A stretch of DNA of 42,848 bases from Echinostoma caproni (Eukaryota > Platyhelminthes > Trematoda > Plagiorchiida > Echinostomatidae). Location: contig UZAN01041624.1 in NCBI GenBank assembly GCA_900618425.1, forward strand, positions 1 through 42,848, written 5' to 3'. A program made the position numbers and the translations under genes. Below are positions 10,210 through 23,254 of this stretch, one piece after another. The notes beneath the pieces are model-generated. The model made no database searches. It worked only from the letters and a program-made list of their open reading frames with translations, and was not told the origin of the DNA. Position 1 is the stretch's first letter, and the number at the start of each line of letters is the position of its first letter.

Positions 10210-12109
10210 AACTTCTACCAGTTAAGAAAATCGCTTTTAAACCCATAACCCTTCTTCAACGATCTCAGTTCAATGAAAATGAGAGCCTTGTCTTATTTGA
10301 AATGTCGTTAGCCATTTTAACTTTGTTCGGGTATTTGCCACTCGTTTTAGGATCAATCAATCATCATGAACTTTTCATTTTTTGCGGTACGGGATAAACA
10401 AAATGCAAACCGGGTAGTTCTAGGAAGGAATTGATTAGGTTTTCTGATAGATTCCTCGTCACGTATGATTCTGGGTGAAATGAAACTGTTTTTTTTTAAA
10501 CGGCCCCAACGTTCGTCAATTCGTCCAATGCATATTCTAGCGATGTATGGCTTACTCTTTTTAATTCTTTTACGAAATGACCTGGTGGTTTCAGTGCAGG
10601 TTCTTCTTACAGGGCATTGATCGAGTGAAAACATAATGACTAAACGTTTCAGACCAAGGTTTTACACCTGGCGGACCAATTAAAAGAGCATTGGACCGGT
10701 AGTTCGCTCGTCCAAAGTCATTGTTATTTCGCTGTTGTGTGAACCAGATTGCCTTTCTCAATGTTATCGATTGGTTTGTCACAACCACAATGAACGCAAT
10801 GGCGGCCAACTGGACGCGTGGGCGTTGACTGCTCCCATGTGAACGTCTGTCTTATAAAGTCAGGTTGGAGAAGAAGAAGAGTTGACAACCGGTGGATGGA
10901 AAATAGCTAGAAAAGGAAGAGTCAAAAAATTGTACCGATTGAAAGAGGTGCCCAGTATAAGCAGAGTAGATCGTTATTCAGTGGAAAAATTTGCGCACAA
11001 TAATTATCATATTGTGTTTCACCTGGAAAACGAACATCATAAAGCTGAATGAATAGAAGGAAATAATAATTCTGAATGGAGTCTGTTTTGATCTAACAGC
11101 TGTCTAAATCTGAATCAGGATTTACCATTATTTGCGTTTGAATGGATTACCGGAATTGGTGGTAAAAGATTCAATAAGCATTTTCCACAAAGGAAAAAAC
11201 CGATTTTGAGTGATCAGATGTATCTGGCACAACGACTGATGAAATAAAATGAATGCTGAATTTTTCTGCCAAGGCCCAATTTGTCCTTACATTTCATTCA
11301 CCACCGGAATCGGTTAGTTTTGGTTGTTTGTGGGCCCCGCTGACGGACAGGCGGATCAGCAACATGAATCACACCATGGTAAAGTGCAAACCGGACGTTT
11401 GTGTTGGTATCGAGACAATACAAAATCTGTGCGATGCGACTGGTTGATAGGGTGTTCAAAGACAGTTTGAGCACTTCACTAGATTCTGAAAACAAAATAG
11501 ACACGCAGAGAAAATCAAGCACACATTAAAAAGTGACATCTGATCCTCGCTACTCGCGACCACTTTTAAAAGCCACGTGATTCAGTCTTTCATGTGATCA
11601 CATGTTTTCACAAGTGAACAGACCTAATTCAGATAGCAGGATGCATTCATTATTAATATATTATTCCTGTTTGCATGAGCACTTTACGTTCTCTGTCTGG
11701 ATCCAGTTAGTCATTGTGATGTAAGAAACAGGTGCATATTTACAACAATGGACATTCTCTTGGCATTTTGCGTGTCAGGCGTTCTAGATATATGTGCTGA
11801 AAGCACATCAACGATAATACAGGATCTTCCCGGTCAGTTTTACTCGTATTTAACGTGAAGTGCAATGAAAACCAAAACCATTTTAATTAAACCAACCATT
11901 TTTGCAAATTGTTCTGCATTGGGTGACGAGACAGAAGTCAGTGGAAAATTAAATAGCGTGGTCTGGAAGCGGTTAGAATTTCCTCCTTTAATCAGTGTAC
12001 ACACACACTAACCTCCTCACTTAACTGTGAGAAATGAAGGTACGTTCTCGATCCGCATGGTTTTGTGTAATTGAAGCAAGATCATATAACCCAGTTCCGG
12101 TGCATTGTA
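10210..12109. other. No gene recognised
   Basis: No recognisable family. Open frames at 10353-10634 (-) and 11253-11447 (+) show no domain. A 36-codon frame at 11748-11858 (+) starts in a favourable context (ACAACAATGG) with MDILLAFCVSG and has a possible splice donor at 11833; it is listed in the findings as a weak first-exon candidate. Confidence 0.45.
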
Positions 12110-12310
12110 CTCAGTGTCTGGTGGTTGCTTCAGTCCACTCTTGTTGGCTCATTTTGAGGTCCAGTGGGATTAGTGAGTGTTTTGAAAGCAATGAGTATTA
12201 CGTATCTGTTTAGTTCTTTTGGAGACTCATCAGTAGTGTTGTGATCTGTTGTTGGTTTTCAAGTGTTGTTTGAATAAACAACAGTTCCTCATTCAGGAGA
12301 TCTTCCTATC
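12110..12310 (-). repeat. Repeat with hammerhead-like core on the minus strand
   Basis: On the minus strand CTGATGAG (12233-12226) is followed by a possible stem II (GTC with GAAC around an A-rich loop), then TAAAC where GAAAC is expected, the stem III hairpin AC-AGATAC-GT and an A as the cleavage-site base (about 12201). The G12 to U change would abolish activity, and the stem I strands (CACTA with ATACT) pair poorly. The flanking sequence is unlike the SINE at 9600 or 20640, so this would be a different, older family. An AATAAA lies at 12271-12276 on the plus strand. Confidence 0.35.
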
Positions 12311-15174
12311 GCTTTCGCCGGATTACTCAACGAGGACATTTGAGTTTAGAAGCCACACACAGTCCCAATGATATTTTACCGGAATAATTGCATCAGCTTC
12401 ACACAAATACACACGCACGCACGTTTGGAGCCAGATCTCAACCATTGGGGCTTGAATTTATCATCCCCTTTTGGTCTTTCCGTTAGTCATGTTTAATGTT
12501 ATGTAACGGCACGATTACAAATAACTGACAACAAGGATGCTCACTACAATTTCGTTGTTTTCAATTTCATCTTCAGTTCGTTGGATCATCTAAGGCTCGT
12601 TTAATTGAGACAAAACAAAACCTGAATGTGTTGCACAATAAGATCATAAAACTCTTCAAATGTAAGCTGGCTTTCAGATAGCTAACTGATGTGGGTCATC
12701 AATCAGATCATTGATTTCTTTTTCTTTCGAATTCGTTACATCTGTTCTGTAGTTTGATTAACAGTTTCTGATTGGCAACTAGATGTCTAATTATCTATTA
12801 CAAATGTATTCTCAATGTTTAAAACACTTCTTTTGAATTCTCAAGACTGCTTCAAACTGAAAAAAATCATTTCCCGGAATGATCCCATCAGCTATTTTCA
12901 AACTGTGTACTATCAGACGTCCCGACCGAAACCGGAAATGAACAGTCAACTGTCAGCGTGATTGAACTATCAACTGGGGCCCTTCACTGTTATTCAGAGT
13001 TAAGATTACACAACCAATTTCTAATCAGTGCTCCCCGGTTTATTGGTAGGGGAAAGCAGGCAACGATCAATCTATGCAAGCACCTTCAATATGATGCATT
13101 TGTATTAGCAGTTTGAGCAGATCCTGTTTTGCAAAATTAGCGGCGGTCGAAAGCTACTTTCATTTTGGTCAATCTCTCAGGACAACAATCACCATGGCTG
13201 CTGCAACGTCATGTGTGGTTCTCCCCTTTCAGTACTCAGTCTCAATGCATGTCTCATTGGTCGATTGAACGCAGAGATATTCACAGCCTGTTCATGATAT
13301 GCTTTTACGTGTTACGGATTCGTTTCAGAGCAAATCATTCACGTCAATCACATCTTTCCACGTTTCTCTTTTTGTCCTCAATTTGACCTGCTAATCAACT
13401 ATGTTTACAAATACCATGTGCTTGTCGCTTGAGGTTCTAACCCCAAAAACACATTACTTGGATCTCACGGGAAGTATATAATAGATAGTTGGATTAAAAC
13501 TAACGTCGAGCACCTGTTACAAATTATGATCGACAGTTGATGATTAGTAGTGCTAATTGAAAAAGATTTACTTCCATATTGGTTCTTGGTCTAATTGAGG
13601 TGAACATCTTATCCATTAAAACCGTTTCATCTACTGTGAACTGAACAAAATTCATTCACCTGTCAGAATTGTTGCCCCGGAATACTGTTGCCATTTCGCA
13701 TGTTGCTGAAAAGAGAATCGATAACACTTCTGATTTGAACCTCAACTAGAATCAGAACAATTCATTTACGTATTATAGGTGTGTAATCCTGTCCTCTCCA
13801 ACAGGGTTTGGGTTCGCTCGAAATCATCACGCGTTTGTGTACTTTAGATGCTGAACAGAATATGTGCACTGAATATGACGTATCTGTCAAAAGTTTGATA
13901 TGTCTATGCTACTCGTGAGTCTATTTTCATACGTAAGCAACGCGAATGTCAGTGTTCGTTCGGGGTTTTTAACCTTGAACAAAGTGTGATCTAAATTTAT
14001 TTGAATTAGGGCTAAACTTGAATTCTTCGGTAAAAGAGGGTTTTACCAAACTGGAAATTAACCTATGAATAAACCGTTGTTTGCGCAATTAAGTAAATCA
14101 ATCAACAGTTACTCAAATTCTTGGTCAAAATGCAACTCTGGATCAGATATTTACCCAACAAGAAAGGACGACAAATACTTTTGAACAACTCTTTGTTGTT
14201 TATTCGAATTCGATTTGAGTACAATTTTCTTATTTTACAGATTGCTTTCCATGATGTGCAATAACTTATGCCTCATTGATTTGTACCGTCCGTCGGAAGC
14301 ATCTACTAGATACTGGTTTGTCTTCAGCAAAGTGAAGTAAACTGTTTTTCTTTATTTTTTGTTTATTGAGTAAGTAAATGTCCAATAATCTTTCAACAAT
14401 GGGCAACAGCCAAACAAAGATTGCTTTGGCAAAAATGGCAAAAAACGGGAAGAAAATTACAAAACAACGCAATAAAGATATCCAGTAAGAGGAAGCACTG
14501 TGACGAACCATTTCCCGGGTAGTATTTATTCGAAGCCGCACTGCATCATGTACGCAGATCTGCAGTGGTTGAAAGCTGACTGTGACACTAAAGAATAGGT
14601 TTAAAGGACGAGAAAGTTATTCCATTCGTAGATTCAAAAATATCAATAATTGCACGCATCCTACTCTTTATCTTCTTTTCAGATCATTATTATTTTTGGG
14701 CATAATAGGTAATACTAATATCACAGAAAGCTCATAATAGATAGATGGGTGTTTCTGGTGTTTCTGAGTCATTTTATGGACGCCTGTTTACAGAACGAAT
14801 ACCTTTCCAAATTCACTCGACGCCAGGTTTGATCGAGGGAGGAATCGCCTTGTCGTCATGCTTGTCTGGGTGGAATGAGTACAGAGATCAAACTACTGAC
14901 TTGGACATTCTCCAGGTGTTAGATATTACACGAATACGAACACGCTTCACTTTCTCTCCTGCGGTGTGAAGCGCTCTATTGGGATTCTTGAAAGCAGCCA
15001 TGGGATAGTAAAATCACGGCACCATTTGTTGTTTGATTTTTTCTGTAAATAGTGTATTGTCCTGTAGATTTTTGTACCCCAGGGTCCTCATTAGCACCTT
15101 TAGCGTATCCACTTAACGTTCACAGTGAATTCATACATCAATTAACACGCATATATTATGAACGGTATACATGT
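12311..15174. other. No gene recognised
   Basis: AT-rich sequence without recognisable coding domains. Two segments, 12375-12402 and 12870-12895, share a CCGGAAT-to-CATCAGCT block and may belong to the same low-copy repeat. Open frames at 13165-13386 and 14745-14969 (+) and 14266-14541 (-) have no visible domain. Confidence 0.45.
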
Positions 15175-15345
15175 TCTCCGTTAATGCAATCGCAGTTCGC
15201 CCAACCGGGAGTGCTGTGGTATGCATAAGCTCCGGGGTTATGACTAGCTTGGAAACTTTCACAACCTGATGAAACATCTGTTCAGTTCTTCCTTGCTTTC
15301 AGTTCACGCTTCATTTGCTCTATACACGACGAATTCTTTGATTAA
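15175..15345 (+). mobile_element. Degenerate copy of the hammerhead SINE family
   Basis: The 3' half matches the family well: CTTCCTTGCTTTCAGTTCAC, then GCTTCATTTGCTCTATACAC and GACGAATTC, parallel to the tails at 9818-9870, 20914-20955 and (minus strand) 9540-9485. The tRNA-like part is strongly eroded (CCCAACCGGGAG and CCGGGGTTATGAC). The ribozyme core is reduced to CCTGATGAAAC near 15265, in which stem II has been deleted, so no hammerhead can form. Confidence 0.5.
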
Positions 15346-18300
15346 AACTTGTTAATTCGTCTGAATGTGCATCAAAATCTATCTTTCGGTTGCATTTCGT
15401 GTGTTGTTTCATTTTTCTTCCACTGAAAAGCGCACAACGGTTTTCGTCTCAAATAGTCAGCTCAGAATTAGCTTCATGCCACAGTAAGATTGAATGATAC
15501 CATTTTGTGGTTGATATGGATGCATTCTGGATAAATCTAATGGCATTTCAGGTTTCCAATGCAATATACAAGTATTTGGAACCCTCCGCTTGAATTTTAC
15601 GGTTCGGTTTGTACCTTTTTTCATTCATGAGGTTGCGCATTGTGTAATTATAGTTTTAGGTTTCTTGTGAATTGATGTATTTCCTGATTGATCTGTACTG
15701 CTTATCTTGCATAATATTAAGTACTGGCACTGGAACGGTATGAATCACCAACGCATAATCTTGTTAGTTTAGGTTTTCAATATCTTTCATGCAGTGTATT
15801 CATTCCACTTTCCGAGGAGAAAATCGTCTACCTGATTTTGATTCTGTTTTGAATTAAGGGTCGATAATTGGTGCATACCTGTAGAAAACAGGCGAAGAAA
15901 GTTTCTAATTCTTGATGCTAATAAAATATACAAGATCAAGCAGTGAAAACAGAGACTCAGGTTGATTGTGTTCAACAATCTTCCGTGTCAAAAGTAGCTT
16001 GTATTGCTATTTTATCCACCCCCTCTAAAGTGTATCAGAATCGATGCGTGATAATGTGTGAATGCGTCTGTGTGTGTATGTGTGCACGGGCAGAATGCAC
16101 GACTCGTGCCTGTTTTTAGCATCATTGTTCTCCGAAGTTACGATTTCTGGGCCAGAAAAGTGGCACTGAGTGACATGAAATGAAAAGAGACAATGGTTTA
16201 GAAAAACAACATGGTTGAACTAGTTTGCTTGTCCATTATCGATCGTATAAATTCCCAAACAGAGAGGAATGATCGAGTGATGGATCATCTTGAATCTATT
16301 GTGAATATTATCCTTCGAATTATTAATATCTTACGGTCAATGAACCATATGTAAAGGGTCATTTGGGGTCAAGAAAACGACAAATAATCTAATTTTGAGA
16401 AGAATTCATATGACCACAGCGATGTATAAATGAAATTGAATTTCTCCAACTGCACGCCCTAAAAAATCTGGAGTGTACTGCGAATGAAAGATAGATAGTA
16501 AACTCCGTAAAACAGTTAAACGTTACTTTGTCATAAAATGTGTTATTTAACACAGAAAAATTATGGCGTCCGCTTGTTTGAACCTTTAAAAATCCTGCAC
16601 GAAGTCATTTTCAGTAGTTCGGTAAAATATCAAGAAAGAATCTGAATTTGTTTTTGGAGTTTGATGCGTAAAGAAAATTTTTCCCAAAGGACCCAAAATG
16701 ACCACTTTTTACGAGTTTCTAATCTTAAGATACTTTACACGAAAAGACTGTTCAAACTCAATTCTGGCGGAATTTATTCCGTTAACATCAAATAATGAGG
16801 ATCATTTTTTGTAAAGCGTTAATTGTACAACGCGACACGTTGTGCATTCTGAACTCTTTCAATCGATAGAATAGTTTTACTGCTGAATGGTCTGAAAACG
16901 GTAATTTAATCGTTTGAATTTTTTTCGATGTAGAGCACTGTTTCTCCATTGAATCAGACCGGTTTCTTTTCTCCAAATCAAATAATTAATTAATTAATTC
17001 ATCCATTTTAAGGATGACCCCAGTTGTGGCTTTTTTGTGATATTCACAGCGTATGATACAAAGATCGAACACATTTCACGCGAACTTTCCTTGCAAAAGC
17101 ATTATCTGATAACGATGAATGATTTTGTTGTCCAAAACAAACCTCATACCAATCTCACGCACACGGATATAAATGGAATAAGATACTGCGCTACAATTCG
17201 AACAGACAACAAATGTCAGGATCGATACGTGGTTGATTTGAAGTGGTTGTTTGCATCATGGACGCATCACATAGATATCCAGCCACATGGGATCTTTTCT
17301 GTGGTCAAAACACTACTTCTGCGTTTTTGTGTCAAGTGGGGCTAAGAAAATCAGTGAGAACGAACGAAACAACCACCTCACTCAAATTCTGAATCGAGTT
17401 CTTTTTTCTTGACATTTTGCATTGTCAGTTTTAAGCATAATGAGTGAATTTTATAATGAGTAGTATATAAGTGACTGGTCGGAATTTCCCAGGAGCACAT
17501 GATCGGTTTTGCAGTACTTGGCTTTAGAAGCATTTGACACGGAATCATGGCAATAATTCTGCAAGGTTTCTTTGTCTCAAATCTACTCACTGAGATGCAA
17601 ATGAAATTTGCCTTGCATCATTGGTGGATGTCAAGCGGTGGACTCACGTAAATCTATACATACCTTTTATTGCACTTGCGCGGTTCAAACGACAAAAATC
17701 ACTGTTTTCTTCCTTCATAGTTTTGTTGTTGGTGAAAGTGAGCATGTCTACCTGGAAATTCCACTCAATGGTCGGAAAGCACTGTGACCAGGCTGATTGG
17801 CTTTATGCTCTGCTGTATATCCCTATTGGTTTCCATTTGCAAAACTACAAGAGTCCCGAAATACGAAATTTCACCTCTTTGTTACACAATGGGCTGTCAA
17901 TGTTTGAGTTCATGGTTCGATCGATTGTGCGGTGTTTTGTGTTGTGAGTTTGACGAATCGATTGGGAGCCAAAGAGTTGGTGAAGTAAAATACAACTGGA
18001 AGCGCTTTGCTATTCATTTATCGTATCACAAAAGATAATTATTTATAGAGGGGGGGTGGAATTCGTGGGAATGTGTGCACATAAAACGGTTAGTCAACTT
18101 GTTTGTTGTTGACTTTCTTTCTTGATTGTCTGTTCTGATCAATCCACGGAGTTTGCTGATCTTTGTTCTCCTTAGTTGATTCATAACAAATTGTATTTTT
18201 TCGGGGATTGTGCCAACTCCCTGACAGTTTCTGCGTGAGTCCCACTGTGCTGGAATCCAAACACAGAAAAAACAGCTGTCTATATAGTGCTCTTTCTCAA

Positions 18301-20639
18301 TGTTTTGATAAGCAAACCAAATAGCAATTTACACGGAAACTGGAGCGTTTTTGAATGCCTGTGGAAGTGGGGTAAAACATGGAAATAGGACATCATTTAT
18401 GGTGGATTATTTTACGTCTCGGTCCGATGAACGCTCTTTTAATAGCTCGAGACTGTGCTGTCATAAAAAGTTACACGAACCCTTTCGAAAAGATGATTTC
18501 CTCAATATAGAAAATAGGTTTTGTTCACTTAATGATAACTGGACTTTTGCAAAGCCTGGGCTCGGTAAACCAACATTTGGAGTAGCGTAAATTGATGCGT
18601 TTTGTATAGAGATGCGAAAATCGATTTGATCATTTTTCACACTTCGACGACTTCTTATGTTTAACGGCTACCAGTATGAGCAAACCCAATCCGCTTGTAA
18701 AATTACTTTTAAACGCCTGATGACCACTTTCGTACACACGTGATTTGGGGAGTAAACCTGCGTTTTTTCCTTTTCTACACTCCCACGAATCCAATGAGAT
18801 CAGTTATCACATTTGCGGCATTTCGAACTGATTCGGTGACTGTTTTTGTACTGATATCTCTAGGACATCCCCCCAACCGCTCCGGCGCAGGCACTCTTCC
18901 ATTCACCAATTGGCTAAACTCGATACCTTATGGAGAGTACACAAAGTGAAGCAATGCAGAATTGCATTGTTTGTCTGCACACGGTACTTCCTATCTCCGC
19001 CTCCCGGTTCGCCACTGTCCGACTGTGGTCCAAGGTCCCACACCTAGATATTCGCGCCCAAGACAAACAAGGTTTATTTTTACGGTAGCAAGCTTGGATT
19101 AGTCCATTCGATTTTTAAGAGGCACCAAGGTTGGCTATGAAAAAGGTAGCTTTATTTTTCACAGGAAAACTGGAGACAAGAAACGTAACAGATGTACTTC
19201 GTGGGTGTAAAACATTTTTGACGATAAGACGTCAACAACCAATGAGTGGTTTGGACGATTCGGGATTGATCCGGCTTCCGGTTTTCCAAATCACAATTGA
19301 TTAATCCGACTGTTCGTTTCAAAAACCAAACCTTCGTACACCGCGCAGTTGTAATGGAATAAGAGTACTCTGCACAGTTGATGAGGAAGGAAACCAAGAA
19401 TCAGAAATAAAGAACTTACTGTTAAAACCCCGTGTAAGAAGGTATTAAACGTCAGATCATTTTAGTACAATAATGTTGGCATTTGATCCATGTCTGACGA
19501 TAAACTCTCCGTCCAATTATTACGGATTGATTAATTTCTGATCTTTCGGGTTTTTCGCCGAAGAAGAACAGTGATGAATCCGTTTTGGGAATCTTAGACT
19601 GACTTCAAGAACCGGCTTACTGACATAACATCTACAGTCAAAATGACTCGAAAATAACGATATTGATTTATCGCTTCATATTTGAAGAGAAATGTTTTCC
19701 TTTGACGGGGTGTGGGGTTGGTGTAGATCCAGATTTAGAAGTTTAAATGACAACAAGACACACAGTTGACCCCAATAAGTCTTTCAAACCACTATCACGT
19801 AATCACAGAGCTCTACGTTTAGCAGGTAGTGAAGCACTGCTTATTTGGTTGCAGCACCCGACCCTAAATACCGGATGCCGCATGGTTTTATTCTCCCTAG
19901 TGCATCGACCCAGTAATGAAATGGACTGACTGCATTTGATCAGAGAAGGTTCTGTTTAGACTGATCAAGGAAACAATTACACTGGGCCACTGTAGAAGAG
20001 CGCTCCACAGATGAATAAGGAAACATCAGACCTTGATCACCCCTCCCCAGGTTCGTAGATATGCTTTTTCTTCCGAAATCACGCGGCTTGTCGTCCTTCA
20101 TTCACAAAGTATCAAACGCATCGCAACTTATAAGGCGCTTAGCAATCGTCAAATAATTGATTGCAAATCATACTTGGTCGCTTTCGGGCAGCATCTCATT
20201 ACCCAACGATGTCTGTTTATGACGTTGGTTCTGGAAAGTGCCAAACAGTAATATGGGCGAACTTTATGTCGAAGGCTTTTCTACTTCCAGTACTGAGACA
20301 TTAGAATACAGTGTTAAAAATCTCTCAGTGATGATTACTGGAATTTCAGCCCCGCAAGTTCCCTTCTCAGTGTTCAACTTGATCACACTTTGCCTCGTAA
20401 ATCCTGATTCCCTAAAGAACCGTAATATATTGTCAATAAATCTGTTTCGTGCAACCTCACCAGTGATCTTGAGCTTGCTTTCAACAGAATCTTGTTAAGG
20501 TTTTCCATCATTCTGTCATCTGCAACCTTTTCTAAGCAATCAAGTTAACTTATTTGTTGTATGGACAGCTTCATACTAACGTGAGCAGACGACCAATTTA
20601 TCATCTAATCAAATCAAATCCTCTAATACTCACAGGAAA
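15346..20639. other. No gene recognised; short repeat at 19093-19128
   Basis: Long AT-rich stretch with many short open frames, none with a recognisable domain (for example 17037-17345, 17621-17947 and 18351-18590, all plus strand). A simple TTAA-type run sits at about 16981-17000. At 19093-19128 the phrase TTGGATTAGTCCA, then TTCGATTTTTAAGAGGCACC, resembles the left arm of the hairpin at 41275-41398, which suggests one dispersed repeat family. Confidence 0.45.
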
Positions 20640-20794
20640 CAGATAGTCAGGTTGCGAATGCTTCCAACCGGATCATAATCCTCAGAGGTTAGTGCTGAGA
20701 TGAGCGAGGACCGAGACTCGCAACAAGCAACAATAGCCGTGTTGTGCTATATCGCGTAAATCTAAAATAAGAAACGATCTAAGCAACTGCCCCG

Positions 20795-20856
20795 TAACCG
20801 AGTGGGTAGTAGGCTTGCATTCTACCTATGAGATTCCGGGTTTGGTCCCCAGTTGG
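20795..20856 (+). promoter_or_regulatory. tRNA-like pol III promoter (A and B boxes)
   Basis: TAACCGAGTGGGTAGTAGGC resembles a tRNA A box with D-loop GG. GGGTTTGGTCCCC about 40 bases on resembles a B box (consensus GGTTCGANTCC with two changes). The 20-base middle part does not form a good anticodon stem, so this is a tRNA-derived promoter rather than a tRNA gene. It lies directly upstream of the hammerhead. Confidence 0.5.
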
Positions 20857-20867
20857 GTCAATGTATT

Positions 20868-20913
20868 CGCACTGCTGATGAGACCCACCAGGTTGAAACA
20901 GCCGCACAGTGCG
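20868..20913 (+). ncRNA. Type I hammerhead ribozyme, perfect stem I, altered cut site
   Basis: Stem I is seven uninterrupted pairs: CGCACTG (20868-20874) with CAGTGCG (20907-20913). The core CTGATGAG is at 20875-20882 and GAAA at 20895-20898. Stem II is GACC/GGTT (20882-20885 and 20891-20894) around CACCA. Stem III would be A20898-C20899 with G20904-C20905 around AGCC. The base before the cut site is C instead of the required U (GCA where GUA or GUC is expected), which breaks the A15.1-U16.1 pair. All other invariant core residues are kept. Predicted cut, if any, is after A20906. This single change probably weakens or abolishes cleavage. Confidence 0.75.
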
Positions 20914-20965
20914 TCCCAGCTATTCAGTTCACGTTTCATTTACTCGACGAATTCATTTTCAACAC

Positions 20966-23105
20966 AGGTTTTTACTGGACACATGCAAACCTGCGGGCCA
21001 CCCGAAGTGCAGTTTTCAAAATAAATTCTGTCGGATTTTTGCGAACGAAAAAGGAGCTTGAAATTCAGCTTGTGATAGTGAAAACCAATCAATGATCTGA
21101 ACTTAAAAAAAGTTTGTTTTTTAGATGAGAGACTTCAACTGTTTGAATTGCCGGTACAATTTTAGTACGTAATTGTACAAAATTAGCTTAGCTTCACAAC
21201 ATTTTCGTAACCTTTTCATTCTGTAAATATTTATCAATGAACTTCTTTTAGTCGTCTTGTTCATTCATGCCCAACGGAGTGAATTGAGTGGAGAGGGATA
21301 GAAAAATCACCTAAGTGGTTACGTGTATCGCTAAAAAATGTTTTCATACTCATTTCTTTCACATGAAAACATCTGATTCCCGTAGTTAGGTTTTCTTTTC
21401 AAATTTTACGTCAGTAACATCGGAATGAATTACACCGGACATCAAAATTTAAGCAAATTATGACTATTCTCAGCAACAAACAGATTGTTTGTCGAATGCA
21501 AATCCTTTGGTGTGTATGGTCTTTTAAGTTGAAAGCAAATTCTTACTTTCTGAGTTCTACAACACACAGCAATCACTGCTTTTCCGGTGTGGAATAACAC
21601 ATCGGATCTCAGAAGCATCTCTCTAATTGTGATGAATAAACAAACAGAAATTTCCGCTAAGGTCATACTTATCTCGGACGTGTATTAGGCATTCGAAAAA
21701 TTGAAAAGGATCGTTTTTGGTGTTCTGAAATCGCATCGGTGCGATGCAATACAGTTTACCAATTGCCACGGATTGGATATTGGGAAGGAAAGCGGGACAG
21801 AACGATTTGATTTTTCGTGCAATTAGGTTTTCATTATTCCCTCCTTCGTATACGGTTTGTTCAAGAGACGACTATCCATTTTCCGCATACCCGTGAATTG
21901 GTCACATATCGATTGTGCAGCTTGCATAAATCGCTTTTGGGCTCACGCAAGAAGAGTTCGGGGTGTGGGTGTTGACTGCCTCCATTGTGACTTGAAGATG
22001 AAATCTCATCGGGTTTCATGTGGACTCTGAGCACAACTTACACCAGTGTCACACTTGAACAGGGCAATGCATCACTACAGCACAAACTCCACGAAGTGCT
22101 CCGGGCATTTACATCACAGATTTCGAGTTCGGTTGAGAATACAAACTAAGAGAAAATATGGCCTCAACTGTAAACCCTTGGAAGGAAAGAGTCGGAAAAC
22201 GTAATCCATTTATGACACAATGTACACGAGGAATACTAGCGTAAAAATCATTTGATAAACGATCACATTCTTCAAATAGGCCAAATGTTGTCAGATAACA
22301 TTTGTTTAGTCACTTCAATACTACCTATAGTTCAACCTGTAAAATCAATATTAATAAAAGCTTAATAGAGAACTGATACACTGCACAACTGTTGCAAACA
22401 AGCTGTTTTCGTTCACAATTCTCCTTCTTCTTATACGGTCAATTTTATTTTGTAATCTTAAAAAATACATGGTATGTGGATAGTGGTATTAACTTAATAA
22501 TAATCTGAACAAACTTCAAGCCAGTATCCCGAAATTAATGCTCTGTTACTTATCGCTTGAAAAGTGATGGCCTTATTTGGAGTATCCAACTCCAAATAAT
22601 CAGTGCACCACGGAAAACCTACTTAAACTCGTCAAATAAACAAATAATTTTTTTAAACCTAACAAAACAAAAACTCCCTTGGACTCATTGTTATGCACTG
22701 TACTGTTTTCCAGATTTTCACTTTATTTATTCCGCTTTACCTGCTTGATTTATAAACGTTTAGGCAAAAGAAATTGTTCACCATTCCCATGAACACTAGA
22801 TCGTTGATCTTCTCGTCCGTGGAACCTGATACCGGTTGTTCTATATCGCAAATTCCGTTATCCGAGAATGTCACGTGACGTTATGGGACGGAAGAAACAA
22901 AACCGTTAAGGGAAATTATTTAACATTCATTAACCAACCAGGTCACGTGTTTTTTATTGAACAGCAAAGTGGAATACTGCAATCGAACCGTCATTTTTCA
23001 GGACATCATCCATTGATCATGATGGGCAATCGAATGGTCAGGTAATCAATGAATTGCCTACCGGAAGGCGAGAAACGCAAGTTGTATCGATTCAAGTTTA
23101 AACTT
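20966..23105. other. No gene recognised
   Basis: No family recognised. A faint minus-strand match to the PLE 3' tail motif lies at 22391-22435 (GCAAACAAGCTGTTTTCG), too weak to call. The open frame at 22836-23045 has splice-like sites (TTTTTCAG at 23001 and CAG/GTAATC at 23041) bounding a 40-base segment, but its length breaks the frame and it is not called. Confidence 0.45.
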
Positions 23106-23128
23106 TATATATATATATATATATATAT
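23106..23128. repeat. (TA)n microsatellite
   Basis: Uninterrupted alternating TA for 23 bases. A similar tract is at 26519-26536. Confidence 0.95.
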
Positions 23129-23254
23129 GAACAAAAAGAACAAGAATGAATCCGTTGATCATTGATATCGAAACGTTTTCAGCAGTAGGGCATACTTACA
23201 CCGAGAATTTCGAATTTATCGTGAGTAAACAAAATGCATCTTCCAAATCAAATA

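Larger units (their letters stand above)
20640..20965 (+). mobile_element. tRNA-derived SINE with hammerhead ribozyme
   Basis: This is the best-preserved copy of the family. A leader (ACCGGATCATAATCCTCAGA, then GAGATGAGCGAGGACC, CGCAACAA and GTTGTGCTATATCG) is shared in order with 9600-9700. A tRNA-like module follows at 20795-20856, then the hammerhead at 20868-20913, then the tail TTCAGTTCACGTTTCATTTA, CTCGACGAATTC. Transcription by RNA polymerase III is inferred from the A- and B-box-like sequences. The ribozyme downstream would cut multimeric or read-through transcripts to length. This is the SM-alpha-type layout of schistosomes, though no sequence match is claimed. No clear target-site duplication was found by eye. 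Confidence 0.7.

Noticed and set aside
12875..12895. Minus-strand CTGATGGGATCATTCCGGGAAA
   Set aside because: Core base A9 is changed and the segment after GGGAAA has no stem III or cut site. The similar block at 12375-12402 suggests a repeat rather than a ribozyme.
22391..22435. Faint minus-strand match to the PLE 3' tail motif
   Set aside because: Only about 15 bases agree, and the T-rich continuation and any nearby PLE protein are missing.
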